Shown: positions 15,662-23,700 of the stretch, piece by piece | Layout: the number at the start of each line of letters is the position of its first letter | How positions within the stretch are numbered: the stretch's first letter is position 1 | Source: an uncultured Collinsella sp. | GTDB lineage: Bacteria; Actinomycetota; Coriobacteriia; Coriobacteriales; Coriobacteriaceae | Reading direction: 5' to 3' | DNA: 64,000 nucleotides | NCBI GenBank assembly: GCA_934621295.1 | Contig: CAKTVB010000002.1 | Coordinates: 124,001 to 188,000, forward strand | Made by a program: the position numbers and the translations under genes | The notes under the pieces: generated by a model | Told to the model about the DNA's origin: nothing | The model's database searches: none | Seen by the model: the letters and a program-made list of their open reading frames with translations, nothing else

Positions 15662-17017
15662 ATGTATACGGTTCCGTTTTCCTATCCCGTGTTTTCGTTC
15701 GAGAAGGCTGTCTCGCTCGCTTGCGATACCGGCGTGATCTCGGGCGATGCGGGTCCGCTGTTGGAGACGGTCGTTGAGATGCTCGATGAGCTTGAGCGAC
15801 CGGATACACACTTTGATTGCATTCAGATTGCGGGAACCAATGGCAAGACCTCTACGACCCGCTTTACCGCAGCGATTCTTCGCGGCGAGGGCCTGCGTTG
15901 TGCGCTCTATACCTCTCCGCAGCTCGTCCGCTACCCCGAGCGTATGGAGATTGATGGCACTCCCGTCTCGGACGAGCTGTTCGCGAAGGGTATTTCGGCT
16001 GCATATGAGGCTGGCCGACGCGTTAACGAGCGACGCGCCGCGGCGGGGGAGAGCATCTTCACCATCACGCCGTTCGACCTTCTTACGGTGGCGGCCTTGA
16101 CGGTTTATGCCCTCGAGGGTGTCGATGTTGCCGTGCTCGAGGTGGGTATGGGCGGCCGCTGGGACGCCACGAGTGCTACCGACCCGCACGTTGTTGCCGT
16201 CACAGGCATTGGCCTCGATCATATGCGTATCTTGGGTAACACGCTTGCCGAGATTGCGGGGGAGAAGGCTGCTGTTATCAAGCCGGGCCGCTCTGTCATT
16301 TTGGGAGAGGGTGTGCATGAGCCCAGCGTATGGCGCGTTATGGAGGACCGTTGCCGTGAGTGCGGGGTTTCGCCCCTCGTGTCCTCGCATGAGATCTTGA
16401 AACGTCCGGCGCATTTGGGCGACACGCTTGATTTTGCCTGCAAGACTTCGCGAGCCCGTTATGAATGCTCCCTCTATAAGCCTCTCTACCAGGCGCAAAA
16501 TGCATCGTGTGCCATTTTTGTTGCAGAGGAGTATCTAGGCCGTGCCCTCGACACGGATGCGTTGGCTGCATCGCTCGCCACGTGTCCTACGCCCGGTCGC
16601 TTCGATGTGCTGCAAAACGAGCCGCTGATTCTCATCGACGCTTGCCATAACCCTCAGAGCTGCGAGAATTTCGTCTCTTCGCTTGACGAGATCAATCCCA
16701 ACGCCGCGCTGCGCCCTCTGTTGCTTACCGCGGCCCTTGCCGATAAAGACGTGAGCGGCATAGTTGATGTTTTGGTTCCTGCGTTCCCGCGCATTGTTGT
16801 AACGCAGACGGCGAGCGATCGCGCGATTCTTGCCCAGGACCTGGCTCAGCTTGTGCTCGATAAGCTCGAGGAGCTTGGCCGCCCCTCTTCCGACCTGGTA
16901 GAAGTCGTGCCTTCCGTGCCGGATGCGGTAGGGCGCTTGACCGCGGCGGGCGAGGCTTTTGTTGCTGCCGGAACCATTACTCTTGCCGGTGAGGTCGCGG
17001 GAATCATGCGCGGATAG
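15662..17017 (+). CDS. folC: Folylpolyglutamate / dihydrofolate synthase
   Basis: A 451-residue Mur-ligase-fold enzyme that adds glutamate to dihydropteroate and folates with ATP. The P-loop is IQIAGTNGKTSTTRF near residue 60, followed by the family stretches SPQLVRYPERM and VGMGGRWDATS, and LIDACHNPQSC in the C-terminal domain. Length is normal. The ATG at 15662 has GAAAGG about 11 bases upstream; the open frame extends 16 codons further without a better site. No neighbours in the folate pathway are present here. Confidence 0.92.
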   Translation: MYTVPFSYPVFSFEKAVSLACDTGVISGDAGPLLETVVEMLDELERPDTHFDCIQIAGTNGKTSTTRFTAAILRGEGLRCALYTSPQLVRYPERMEIDGTPVSDELFAKGISAAYEAGRRVNERRAAAGESIFTITPFDLLTVAALTVYALEGVDVAVLEVGMGGRWDATSATDPHVVAVTGIGLDHMRILGNTLAEIAGEKAAVIKPGRSVILGEGVHEPSVWRVMEDRCRECGVSPLVSSHEILKRPAHLGDTLDFACKTSRARYECSLYKPLYQAQNASCAIFVAEEYLGRALDTDALAASLATCPTPGRFDVLQNEPLILIDACHNPQSCENFVSSLDEINPNAALRPLLLTAALADKDVSGIVDVLVPAFPRIVVTQTASDRAILAQDLAQLVLDKLEELGRPSSDLVEVVPSVPDAVGRLTAAGEAFVAAGTITLAGEVAGIMRG

Positions 17018-17056
17018 CCTTTGGCATTTGTTTGTGGGTGGCAAAATTGCCCCTTA

Positions 17057-17160
17057 AGGTTCAACCTCAACTCAAATTAACCTTAAAGTTGAGGTTGAGA
17101 TATGGTGCCTCTGTATAGAACCTTGAAGCTCAGGTTGAAGTTGAGTCGTATCGCTATACT
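17057..17160 (+). promoter_or_regulatory. Cluster of AACCT/AGGTT inverted repeats and a promoter-like -10
   Basis: Two sites have the form AACCT-N8-AGGTT (17079-17096 and 17119-17136), and AGGTT-C-AACCT lies at 17057-17067. A larger inverted repeat TCAACCTCAACT (17061-17072) / AGTTGAGGTTGA (17087-17098) overlaps the first. A TATACT -10 box lies at 17155-17160. AACCT-N8-AGGTT resembles operators of MerR-family regulators; this and control of the downstream secreted protein are inferred. The -35 match is weak. Confidence 0.5.
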
Positions 17161-17203
17161 GTTATGTCAATGAGATAACGACAATCAAGGCGGTACTTCT
17201 CTT

Positions 17204-18280
17204 ATGCATGTGAATTCGGCAACCTCCACTTTCCGCAAGAGCGGCTTTGCACGCATCGCGTGCGTTGCTGGTCTGACGGCTGTGCTTGTGGGGGGAAGCT
17301 GCCTGGGTGTGGCTCCGTGTAGCGCATACGCTGCCACTGCACAGACCGAGGCCGAGCTTGCAGCCTTGACTCAGCAGGTCAATTCCGCTGCTACCACGTA
17401 TCAGCAGGCGACCGATAGGGTCAACGAGCTTAACGAGCAGATCAGCGAGATGGCTGATGAGATCTTGGATTTCGAGCAGAACAAGCTGCCCGAACAGCAG
17501 CAGAAGGCTTCCGATGCTGCGGCTAACCTCTATAAACTCCAGGTTGCGTCGCCCAACGTTATGTCGATGCTCCTGAACTCCGCTTCTCTGGGCGACCTCA
17601 TCACTCAGGGCAAGTATCTCACCACTATTCAGGACGATAACACCGCTGAGCTTGAGTGCCTCAATGCTATGCATGAGGAGCTTGAGTCCAAGATGGAAGA
17701 GCTTTCTTCCGCTAAGGATGAGGCCGAGCAGGAACAGCAGAAGGCTTCCGAGGCTCTGGCTTCCGCTCAGTCTGCCCAAGCCCAGATGGCGGCTCGCGCT
17801 CAGAGCGAGGATGCTGCCGAGGCAGAGGCGGCTCGCAAGGCTGCCGAAGAAGCAGCGGCTACAACTGCTCAGATGCAGCAGCAGGGTTCTGGCTCCAACG
17901 GCAGCAACCAGGATGGAAATGCCGGTTCCAGCTCTTCGACTCAGCAGCCTTCCGGCAGCGGTAGCGCTTCTTCTGGTACTGTGTCCACGAGCGGCTGGAG
18001 ATCCGGCGTCGCTTCCTACTACGGTATCGGCGATGGCTTTATGGGCGGCACGACTGCATCGGGTGCTATCGTGACCGAGTCTTCGATGGGCGTGGCAATG
18101 CTGAATGTTCCGCTTGGCACCTATGTCGAGATCAGTTACGGCGGACGTTCCGTTATCGCCGTGGTCAACGACCGCGGTCCGTATGTCCATGGTCGCGTGA
18201 TTGACATGCAGCCTGCAGTGGCGCGCGCACTGGGTTTCCTCTCCGTGGGTGTGGGTACCGTTCAGTATCGCTTCCTCTAG
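17204..18280 (+). CDS. Secreted coiled-coil protein with RlpA-like double-psi beta-barrel domain
   Basis: A 358-residue exported protein. A signal peptide ends near residue 44 (PCSAYAATA). Residues 45 to about 210 are rich in Ala, Glu, Gln and heptad-like, like the coiled-coil part of PcsB/RipC-type peptidoglycan factors. A Gly/Ser/Gln-rich linker follows. The C-terminal part from about 265 (VASYYGIGDGFMGGTTASG) to VVNDRGPYVHGRVIDM is an RlpA-like double-psi barrel, a fold of lytic transglycosylases; the conserved Asp-Arg-Gly-Pro is present. A role in cell-wall cleavage is inferred. It is preceded by clustered inverted repeats and ended by a terminator. Confidence 0.82.
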   Translation: MHVNSATSTFRKSGFARIACVAGLTAVLVGGSCLGVAPCSAYAATAQTEAELAALTQQVNSAATTYQQATDRVNELNEQISEMADEILDFEQNKLPEQQQKASDAAANLYKLQVASPNVMSMLLNSASLGDLITQGKYLTTIQDDNTAELECLNAMHEELESKMEELSSAKDEAEQEQQKASEALASAQSAQAQMAARAQSEDAAEAEAARKAAEEAAATTAQMQQQGSGSNGSNQDGNAGSSSSTQQPSGSGSASSGTVSTSGWRSGVASYYGIGDGFMGGTTASGAIVTESSMGVAMLNVPLGTYVEISYGGRSVIAVVNDRGPYVHGRVIDMQPAVARALGFLSVGVGTVQYRFL

Positions 18281-18303
18281 GCTCATCGCTTATATAACAC
18301 GTC

Positions 18304-18338
18304 AAAAAGGACCGTCGAGCAAATCGGCGGTCCTTTTT
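18304..18338. terminator. Intrinsic terminator, probably bidirectional
   Basis: AAAAAGGACCG and CGGTCCTTTTT form an 11-bp stem with A- and T-runs at both ends. It follows the RlpA-type gene and can also stop transcripts coming from the minus-strand peptidase gene. Confidence 0.9.
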
Positions 18339-18361
18339 CAGTTTTCGGTGAGTGACAAAGT

Positions 18362-18393
18362 GTGTCAGATTAAACCTGTCGACTTTTCGACAC
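18362..18393 (+). repeat. 32-bp palindromic repeat, copy R4
   Basis: It starts GTGTCAGATTAAACCTG and ends TTTTCGACAC. Where other copies have GTGAC and GTCAC at the ends, this one has GTGTC and GACAC: both sides changed so the ends still pair. Confidence 0.85.
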
Positions 18394-18447
18394 ATGGGGT
18401 GTTAGCTGCGGGTTTGTAAGGCTGGGCTATTCGGTGAATGGTGGAAT

Positions 18448-18479
18448 GTGACAAAATAAACCTGTCGACTAGCTGTCAC
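18448..18479 (+). repeat. 32-bp palindromic repeat, copy R5
   Basis: It starts GTGACAAAATAAACCTGTCG and ends CTGTCAC. The minus-strand peptidase gene ends inside it: codons for Asp-Ser and the TAG stop are repeat sequence. It is a direct repeat of R4, 54 bases away. Confidence 0.85.
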
Positions 18480-19563
18480 GGAGGGTAATGGGGGCCTGGG
18501 TGTAGCTGTTGAGAATCTCTACGCCATCCTCGGTGACGAGAGCTAGGTCTTCGATGCGTACGCCGGTGCGCCCGGGGAGATAGATGCCCGGTTCAATGGA
18601 GAACGTCATGCCCGGCTTCACCGTATCGGTGTTGGCGAGCGAAACGTCTCCGGGCTCGTGATCTTGCAATCCAATTGAGTGGCCCAGACGGTGTGTGAAG
18701 TACTGTCCGTATCCGGCATCTTCAATCACATCGCGTGCGGCGCGATCGAGGTCGCAGAAGCGCACGCCGGGGGCGATAAGCGCCTCAGCGGCTTCGTTTG
18801 CGCGGCGAACCACGTCGTAGATGCGTGCGGTTTCCTCGTCGGGCTCACCCCGGAAGAACGTGCGCGTCATGTCCGAGCAGTAGTTGCGGTAGCGTCCTCC
18901 GATGTCAAACAGCACGACGTCACCCTGTTTGAGTACCGTGTTATCCGGCTCATGATGGGGGTCGCCTGCGTTGGCTCCAAAGCTCACGATGGGTGGGAAT
19001 GAGAACGCGTCGCAGCCATGGGCACGATAGAGGCCAAGCATCTGGTCGGCAATCTCGCGCTCCGTCACGCCTTCGTGTATCAATTTGACGGCATCGGCCA
19101 TCACGGCGTCGTTGGCGGCAGAGGAGATGCGCATAAGCTCGCGTTCCTCTTCATCCTTAAAAGCGCGGGCTGCAGCTACGGCGTAGCTTCCCAAGAAAAA
19201 CTCGCTTGCCGCTTGCTGCTGAATGAGGGGCATTAAAAAGCCAGAGCGCATGACCTCATCGACACCGAGGGGCTTTGCGGGATCGATCTCGCGGGCGATA
19301 GCTTCGGCAACAACATCGGTATCAGTATGGTAGGCAACACGCGCGTTGTCATACTCAGGTAGCTGGTGCAGAGCGTTGACCATAATGACGGGCTTTTTGT
19401 CGTGTGCGAGCAGCACGCCGCAAAAGCGCTCGAACATATCGGCATAAAAACCCGTGAGGTAATAAATAGACCACGGGTCATTAACCAGCACCTGTGCATC
19501 GGCATGTGCCGGCCCGAGATTCTCCAGAACGCGCTTGACGCGCTCCATATTCACCTGTGCCAT
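18469..19563 (-). CDS. M24-family aminopeptidase (Xaa-Pro type)
   Basis: A 364-residue metallopeptidase of the pita-bread fold. After an N-terminal creatinase-like domain, the metal ligands can be read as Asp in VVLFDIGGRYRNYCSDMTRTF (both Asp), His in HRLGHSIGLQDHEP, and Glu in FSIEPGIYLPG and RIEDL. This is the pattern of Xaa-Pro aminopeptidases and dipeptidases. A TTG four codons upstream overlaps the GGAG site, so the ATG at 19563 is used. It lies 47 bases after the FAD oxidoreductase gene on the same strand and is likely cotranscribed with it. Its C-terminal residues come from repeat R5. Confidence 0.88.
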   Translation of the reverse strand: MAQVNMERVKRVLENLGPAHADAQVLVNDPWSIYYLTGFYADMFERFCGVLLAHDKKPVIMVNALHQLPEYDNARVAYHTDTDVVAEAIAREIDPAKPLGVDEVMRSGFLMPLIQQQAASEFFLGSYAVAAARAFKDEEERELMRISSAANDAVMADAVKLIHEGVTEREIADQMLGLYRAHGCDAFSFPPIVSFGANAGDPHHEPDNTVLKQGDVVLFDIGGRYRNYCSDMTRTFFRGEPDEETARIYDVVRRANEAAEALIAPGVRFCDLDRAARDVIEDAGYGQYFTHRLGHSIGLQDHEPGDVSLANTDTVKPGMTFSIEPGIYLPGRTGVRIEDLALVTEDGVEILNSYTQAPITLRDS

Positions 19564-19610
19564 GAAAAACTCCAATCAGCTTTATTGCATCGTGATGTCC
19601 AGAGGGGCAA

Positions 19611-21041
19611 TCACTTCACGGGACCACTAACAATTTGAGAGCCAACGTCTTCAAGCAGTACATCCTCCGGCATACAGTTAAGCTCGCGCGCAAGAATCTC
19701 GACTACGCGGCTTTGGCAAAAACCGCTTTGGCAGCGGCCCATACCCGCACGGCAGCGGCGCTTAACGCCTTCGACCGAAACGGCCCCGGGCGTGCGATGG
19801 ATCGCCGCGATGACCTCAGCTTCAGGCACCGTCTCGCAACGGCAAACGATCTTTCCCCAGTAGTGGTCTTTTTGGATGAGTTCGTCTTGCGCATCAATAT
19901 CAAGCTGGTCGAAATCGACCGGCGGACGGCGAAGGGGTTGATAATCAGCTCGTTCGTGAAGCGTGGCGCCATCCTCGCGCAACAGCTCCTCAACCTTTTG
20001 TGCAATGGCGGGCGCACTTGCCACGCCGGGGGACTGGATTCCTGCCGCCTGAATAAAGCCCGGCACGATTGCGGAGCGGCAGATAAGAAAATCGTTAAGG
20101 CCTTCGATCACAGCACGTCCTCCGGCAAACGCACGGATTACGCGGCGCGTATCGAGCGAGGGGGCGAGCTTTTGCGCGCCATCCAATAGCTTTTGCATAT
20201 CAGCCGCATAGGTGTCGGTATCGCCAGGGTTGCGGATCGCGGCGGTAGCGGTGATCACTGTGTTGCCGTGGACGGTTCCGGTAACGATCACGCCCTTGCT
20301 CACGGGGGTGGGGGTGGGGTAGAGCGGCATATACGGCTGTGTCTCGCGGTCGAGTACAAGGATGTTGCCTTGACGCCACAGGAGATTAAACTCCTCGGCC
20401 CCCGCCATGCGTGAGATTTCGGCGCAACCGTTGCCTGCAGCGTTGACGATGCGCCGTGCCCAGAGGGTTCCGGCATTCGTTTCGATTTCAAATCCGTTGT
20501 CAACCACAGCGATTCGCGTGACCTCGTGACCGCGCAAGAAGTCGACTCCATTTGCAGCGGCGTTTTCTGCTGCGCTGATTGCAACATCGAAGGGGTCGAC
20601 ATAGCCCGTCTGCGGACACCAAAGGGCGGCAAACGCTTGCTCGCTTGCGCGCGGCTCGAGCTCGTGGATGCGTTCGGGGCCAATGATTTCAAGACCGCAT
20701 ACGCCATTTTTCACACCTTGCGTGTGCAAGCGGTCGAGTGTGTGTCTGTCTTCATCGTTAAAGGCGAGAACCATGGACCCTGGACGCTCGAAAGCAAAGC
20801 CGAGTTCTTGGGACCATTGGGAATAGAGCTCGCATCCACGTGCGTTGACCTGGGCTTTCATGGATTCAGGCTCGGGATCGTACCCGCCGTGTACCAGGCC
20901 GCCGTTAGCTTTGCTACTGCCGCACGCGATATCGTTTGCGGCCTCGACTACGGCGACATCCACATCGTAGCGGGCAAGCTGTCGAGCGATGCAGCATCCA
21001 ACGATACCGCCGCCGACGATCGCGATGTCATAGCGTTGCAT
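19611..21041 (-). CDS. FAD-dependent oxidoreductase with C-terminal BFD-like [2Fe-2S] domain
   Basis: A 476-residue flavoprotein of the DAO/glycerol-3-phosphate dehydrogenase-like group. The FAD fold starts YDIAIVGGGIVGCCIAR and the second mark is GSSKANGGLVHGGYDP. Near the C-terminus four cysteines (CRCETV, then CRAGMGRCQSGFC) form a BFD-like iron-sulfur domain, as in GlpA-type and sarcosine-oxidase-type proteins. It probably oxidises glycerol 3-phosphate or a related hydroxy or amino acid and passes electrons through the cluster; the substrate is not determined. GlpB and GlpC partners are absent nearby. It leads a two-gene unit with the M24 peptidase. Confidence 0.82.
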   Translation of the reverse strand: MQRYDIAIVGGGIVGCCIARQLARYDVDVAVVEAANDIACGSSKANGGLVHGGYDPEPESMKAQVNARGCELYSQWSQELGFAFERPGSMVLAFNDEDRHTLDRLHTQGVKNGVCGLEIIGPERIHELEPRASEQAFAALWCPQTGYVDPFDVAISAAENAAANGVDFLRGHEVTRIAVVDNGFEIETNAGTLWARRIVNAAGNGCAEISRMAGAEEFNLLWRQGNILVLDRETQPYMPLYPTPTPVSKGVIVTGTVHGNTVITATAAIRNPGDTDTYAADMQKLLDGAQKLAPSLDTRRVIRAFAGGRAVIEGLNDFLICRSAIVPGFIQAAGIQSPGVASAPAIAQKVEELLREDGATLHERADYQPLRRPPVDFDQLDIDAQDELIQKDHYWGKIVCRCETVPEAEVIAAIHRTPGAVSVEGVKRRCRAGMGRCQSGFCQSRVVEILARELNCMPEDVLLEDVGSQIVSGPVK

Positions 21042-21273
21042 GAGGCCTCGATTCCCTTACGCTGAACCCTGCTCTCCATGGTACCCCATGTAGGGCTATT
21101 AAAATCGTCGTTTGGGCATACGGGTATCTCGGTCGCTACAAGGAGGCTCGCAATTATTTTCCCGGTATCTATGTCAATAGCGTGTCTGCGTTAGGAGATT
21201 GGGGGGAGGGGGAGTAGAATGGTCAAGCAATTCTGACCTTCCTGCTCGCTGGGGGATTCGAAAGGTAACTCGC

Positions 21274-21705
21274 ATGTCTAAGTACATCCAAGAGCTCATG
21301 TCGCCGCAACTCATGATGGCGATCTATCTGTTTGTTGGTTTCATCGCTGCTCTGTACATCCTTTCCGTGGTGTACGTGTTCATCGACGCCAAGCGTCGCG
21401 GCGTGGGCGCCTTTTGGGCATGGGGCATCGTTTCCCTCATCCCATTCGTGGGCCTCATTGCCTACCTTGTGCTTCGTCCTAACTCTTACATGGCCGATCG
21501 CGAGGAGCAGGAGCTCGACATGGCCCTGCGCGAGCGTCAGCTTGCTCAGTACGGCAGCTGCCCCAAGTGCGGCAGCCCCATCGAGAAGGACTTTGTGGTG
21601 TGCCCCGTGTGCAATACCCAGGTTCGCAACGTCTGCCCCAGCTGCCATCGTCCGCTCGATGCACACTGGAAGGTTTGCCCGTACTGCCGAACTCACATTC
21701 AATAG
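21274..21705 (+). CDS. Two-helix membrane protein with zinc ribbons (PLDc_N-like)
   Basis: A 143-residue protein. Two hydrophobic helices (about 10-33 and 42-62) with the motif YVFIDAKRRGVGAFWAWG between them match the PLDc_N (phospholipase D-nuclease N-terminal) membrane domain. Residues from about 90 hold two zinc-ribbon units, CPKCG/CPVCN and CPSCH/CPYCR. The start ATG at 21274 follows GAAAGG. Role unknown; such proteins may sense or scaffold at the membrane. It is monocistronic, ahead of thrS. Confidence 0.75.
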   Translation: MSKYIQELMSPQLMMAIYLFVGFIAALYILSVVYVFIDAKRRGVGAFWAWGIVSLIPFVGLIAYLVLRPNSYMADREEQELDMALRERQLAQYGSCPKCGSPIEKDFVVCPVCNTQVRNVCPSCHRPLDAHWKVCPYCRTHIQ

Positions 21706-21745
21706 CGCACACGCCGCTTGCCGGCTGTAAAAGTGCGCCAGTGTT

Positions 21746-21776
21746 TGCCCGCCGTCCCGTTATGGAGCGGCGGGCA
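21746..21776 (+). other. GC-rich hairpin between the zinc-ribbon gene and thrS
   Basis: TGCCCGCCG and CGGCGGGCA form a perfect 9-bp stem with a 13-nt loop. No T-run follows, so it is at best a poor terminator of the upstream gene. Confidence 0.5.
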
Positions 21777-21780
21777 CTTG

Positions 21781-21810
21781 TATAATCATCGCTTGTGAAA
21801 CGTAAGCGAT
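21781..21810 (+). promoter_or_regulatory. thrS -10 box and adjoining inverted repeat
   Basis: A perfect TATAAT lies at 21781-21786, though no good -35 is seen at the usual distance. Directly after it ATCGCTT (21788-21794) and AAGCGAT (21804-21810) are inverted copies, placed where transcription would begin. They could form an operator or a short 5' hairpin of the thrS mRNA. Confidence 0.5.
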
Positions 21811-21835
21811 TACTCGATACGGAAGGAACAATCGT

Positions 21836-23599
21836 ATGAAGGCCCTCTATAACGATGGAACGGTGGCCGACCTGCCCGAGGACGAGGTGACGCATGTCGT
21901 CCGTCACTCTGCGGCGCACGTTATGGCTCAGGCTATCAAGCGCCTGTACCCCGAGGCCGATTTTGCCTATGGCCCCGCTACCGATAACGGCTTCTACTAC
22001 GATATCGATCTGCCCGAGGGCCAGAAGATCTCCGAGAACGATTTCCCGGCTATCGAGGCCGAGATGAAGAAGATTGCGAAGGAGAATCTCAAGTTCTCCG
22101 TCTTCGAGTTGCCTCGTGCCGAGGCCGTGAAGCTCATGGAGGAGCGCGGCGAGAAGTACAAGGTCGAGCATATCGGCGATCTTGACGAGGACGCTCGCAT
22201 CACCTTCTACCAGCAGGGCGAGTATATCGACATGTGCGTCGGTCCCCACGTGTGCTACACCAAAGCTCTTAAGGCTTTTAAGCTCACTGGTGTTTCGGGC
22301 GCCTATTGGAAGAACGACAAGGACAACAAGATGCTCACACGCGTGAACGGCGTTGCCTTTGCCACTAAGGAGGAGCTCGACGAGCACATGCATCTGCTCG
22401 AGGAGGCCAAGAAGCGCGATCATCGTAAGATCGGCGCCGAGATGGACCTCTTCATGATGCGCGACGAGGCTCCTGGCTTCCCGTTCTTCCTGCCCAACGG
22501 CGTGATCCTCAAGAACACCCTGCTCGACTACTGGCGCGAGATCCATCACGACGCCGGTTATGTCGAGATTTCCACGCCGCTCATCATGAACAAGCAGCTG
22601 TGGAAGACCTCCGGTCACTGGGACCACTACAAAGACAACATGTACTCCACTGTCATTGACGACGAAGAGTACTGCATCAAGCCCATGAACTGCCCGGGTG
22701 GCGTGCTCGTCTATGCTGCTAAGCCGCATTCCTATCGTGAGCTGCCCATTCGTGCTGGCGAGATCGGCCTCGTGCACCGCCATGAGCTTCGTGGCGCTCT
22801 GCACGGCCTGTTCCGCGTGCGCTGCTTCAATCAGGATGACGCCCATCTGTTCGTGCGTCCCGACCAGCTTACCGACGAGATCGTGGGCGTCGTGCATCTG
22901 ATCGATTCCGTCTACCAGAAGTTCGGCTTCAAGTACCACGTTGAGCTTTCTACCCGCCCCGAGGACTCCATGGGCTCCGACGAGGATTGGGAGCGCGCCG
23001 AGGCCGGCCTCAAGACCGCTCTTGAGCAGCTGGGTATGGAGTACGAGGTCAACGAGGGCGACGGCGCCTTCTACGGTCCTAAGATCGACTTCCATCTGGA
23101 GGATTCGCTTGGCCGTACCTGGCAGTGCGGTACCGTGCAGCTGGACTTCCAGATGCCCATCAACTTCAACCTCGAGTACACCGACGCCGACGGTTCCAAG
23201 AAGCGCCCCATCATGCTGCATCGCGTGTGCTTCGGTTCCATCGAGCGCTTCATCGGCATTTTGATCGAGCACTTTGCGGGCAAGTTCCCCACGTGGCTCG
23301 CTCCCGTGCAGGTGGACGTTCTGCCCGTCTCCGAGAAGAGCCGTGCCTACGCCAACGAGGTCGCAGCCAAGCTCGACGCTGCCGGCATCCGCGTGAAGGT
23401 CGACAACCGCGACGAGAAGATCGGCTATAAGATTCGCGAGGCTCGCGGCATCGATCGCGTTCCCTACATGCTCATCCTTGGCGAGAAGGAGGCCGAGGCT
23501 GGCAACATCTCCGTGCGCGATCGCTCCAACGAGACCGTTCCGTCTACGGTCGACGAGTTCATCGCCAAGGTTACCGAGGAGATCCGCACGCGCGCCTAG
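21836..23599 (+). CDS. thrS: Threonyl-tRNA synthetase lacking the N-terminal TGS domain
   Basis: A 587-residue class II synthetase charging tRNA-Thr. The editing domain starts almost at once: the HxxxH motif is H24/H28 in RHSAAHVMAQA, compared with residues 73/77 in E. coli, so about 49 residues corresponding to the TGS domain are missing. The second editing motif is CVGPHVCYTKALKAF. Catalytic motifs MNCPGG, RHELRGALHGLFRVR and HRVCFGSIER are intact, as is the anticodon-binding domain. The ATG has GGAAGGA nine bases upstream, which supports a true short form. There is no structured leader like those of valS and leuS. Confidence 0.95.
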   Translation: MKALYNDGTVADLPEDEVTHVVRHSAAHVMAQAIKRLYPEADFAYGPATDNGFYYDIDLPEGQKISENDFPAIEAEMKKIAKENLKFSVFELPRAEAVKLMEERGEKYKVEHIGDLDEDARITFYQQGEYIDMCVGPHVCYTKALKAFKLTGVSGAYWKNDKDNKMLTRVNGVAFATKEELDEHMHLLEEAKKRDHRKIGAEMDLFMMRDEAPGFPFFLPNGVILKNTLLDYWREIHHDAGYVEISTPLIMNKQLWKTSGHWDHYKDNMYSTVIDDEEYCIKPMNCPGGVLVYAAKPHSYRELPIRAGEIGLVHRHELRGALHGLFRVRCFNQDDAHLFVRPDQLTDEIVGVVHLIDSVYQKFGFKYHVELSTRPEDSMGSDEDWERAEAGLKTALEQLGMEYEVNEGDGAFYGPKIDFHLEDSLGRTWQCGTVQLDFQMPINFNLEYTDADGSKKRPIMLHRVCFGSIERFIGILIEHFAGKFPTWLAPVQVDVLPVSEKSRAYANEVAAKLDAAGIRVKVDNRDEKIGYKIREARGIDRVPYMLILGEKEAEAGNISVRDRSNETVPSTVDEFIAKVTEEIRTRA

Positions 23600-23644
23600 G
23601 CGTTTGCGCATTTCTGCTTTGGCGGACGAATGATGTGATTGATG

Positions 23645-23675
23645 CGCCCGGCGGATTGATTCCGTCGGGCGTTTT
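23645..23675 (+). terminator. Intrinsic terminator of thrS
   Basis: CGCCCGGCGG and CCGTCGGGCG pair over 10 bases (one G-T pair), then TTTT. Confidence 0.8.
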
Positions 23676-23700
23676 GCGTATGTGTCGAAAGGGAGTTTCT

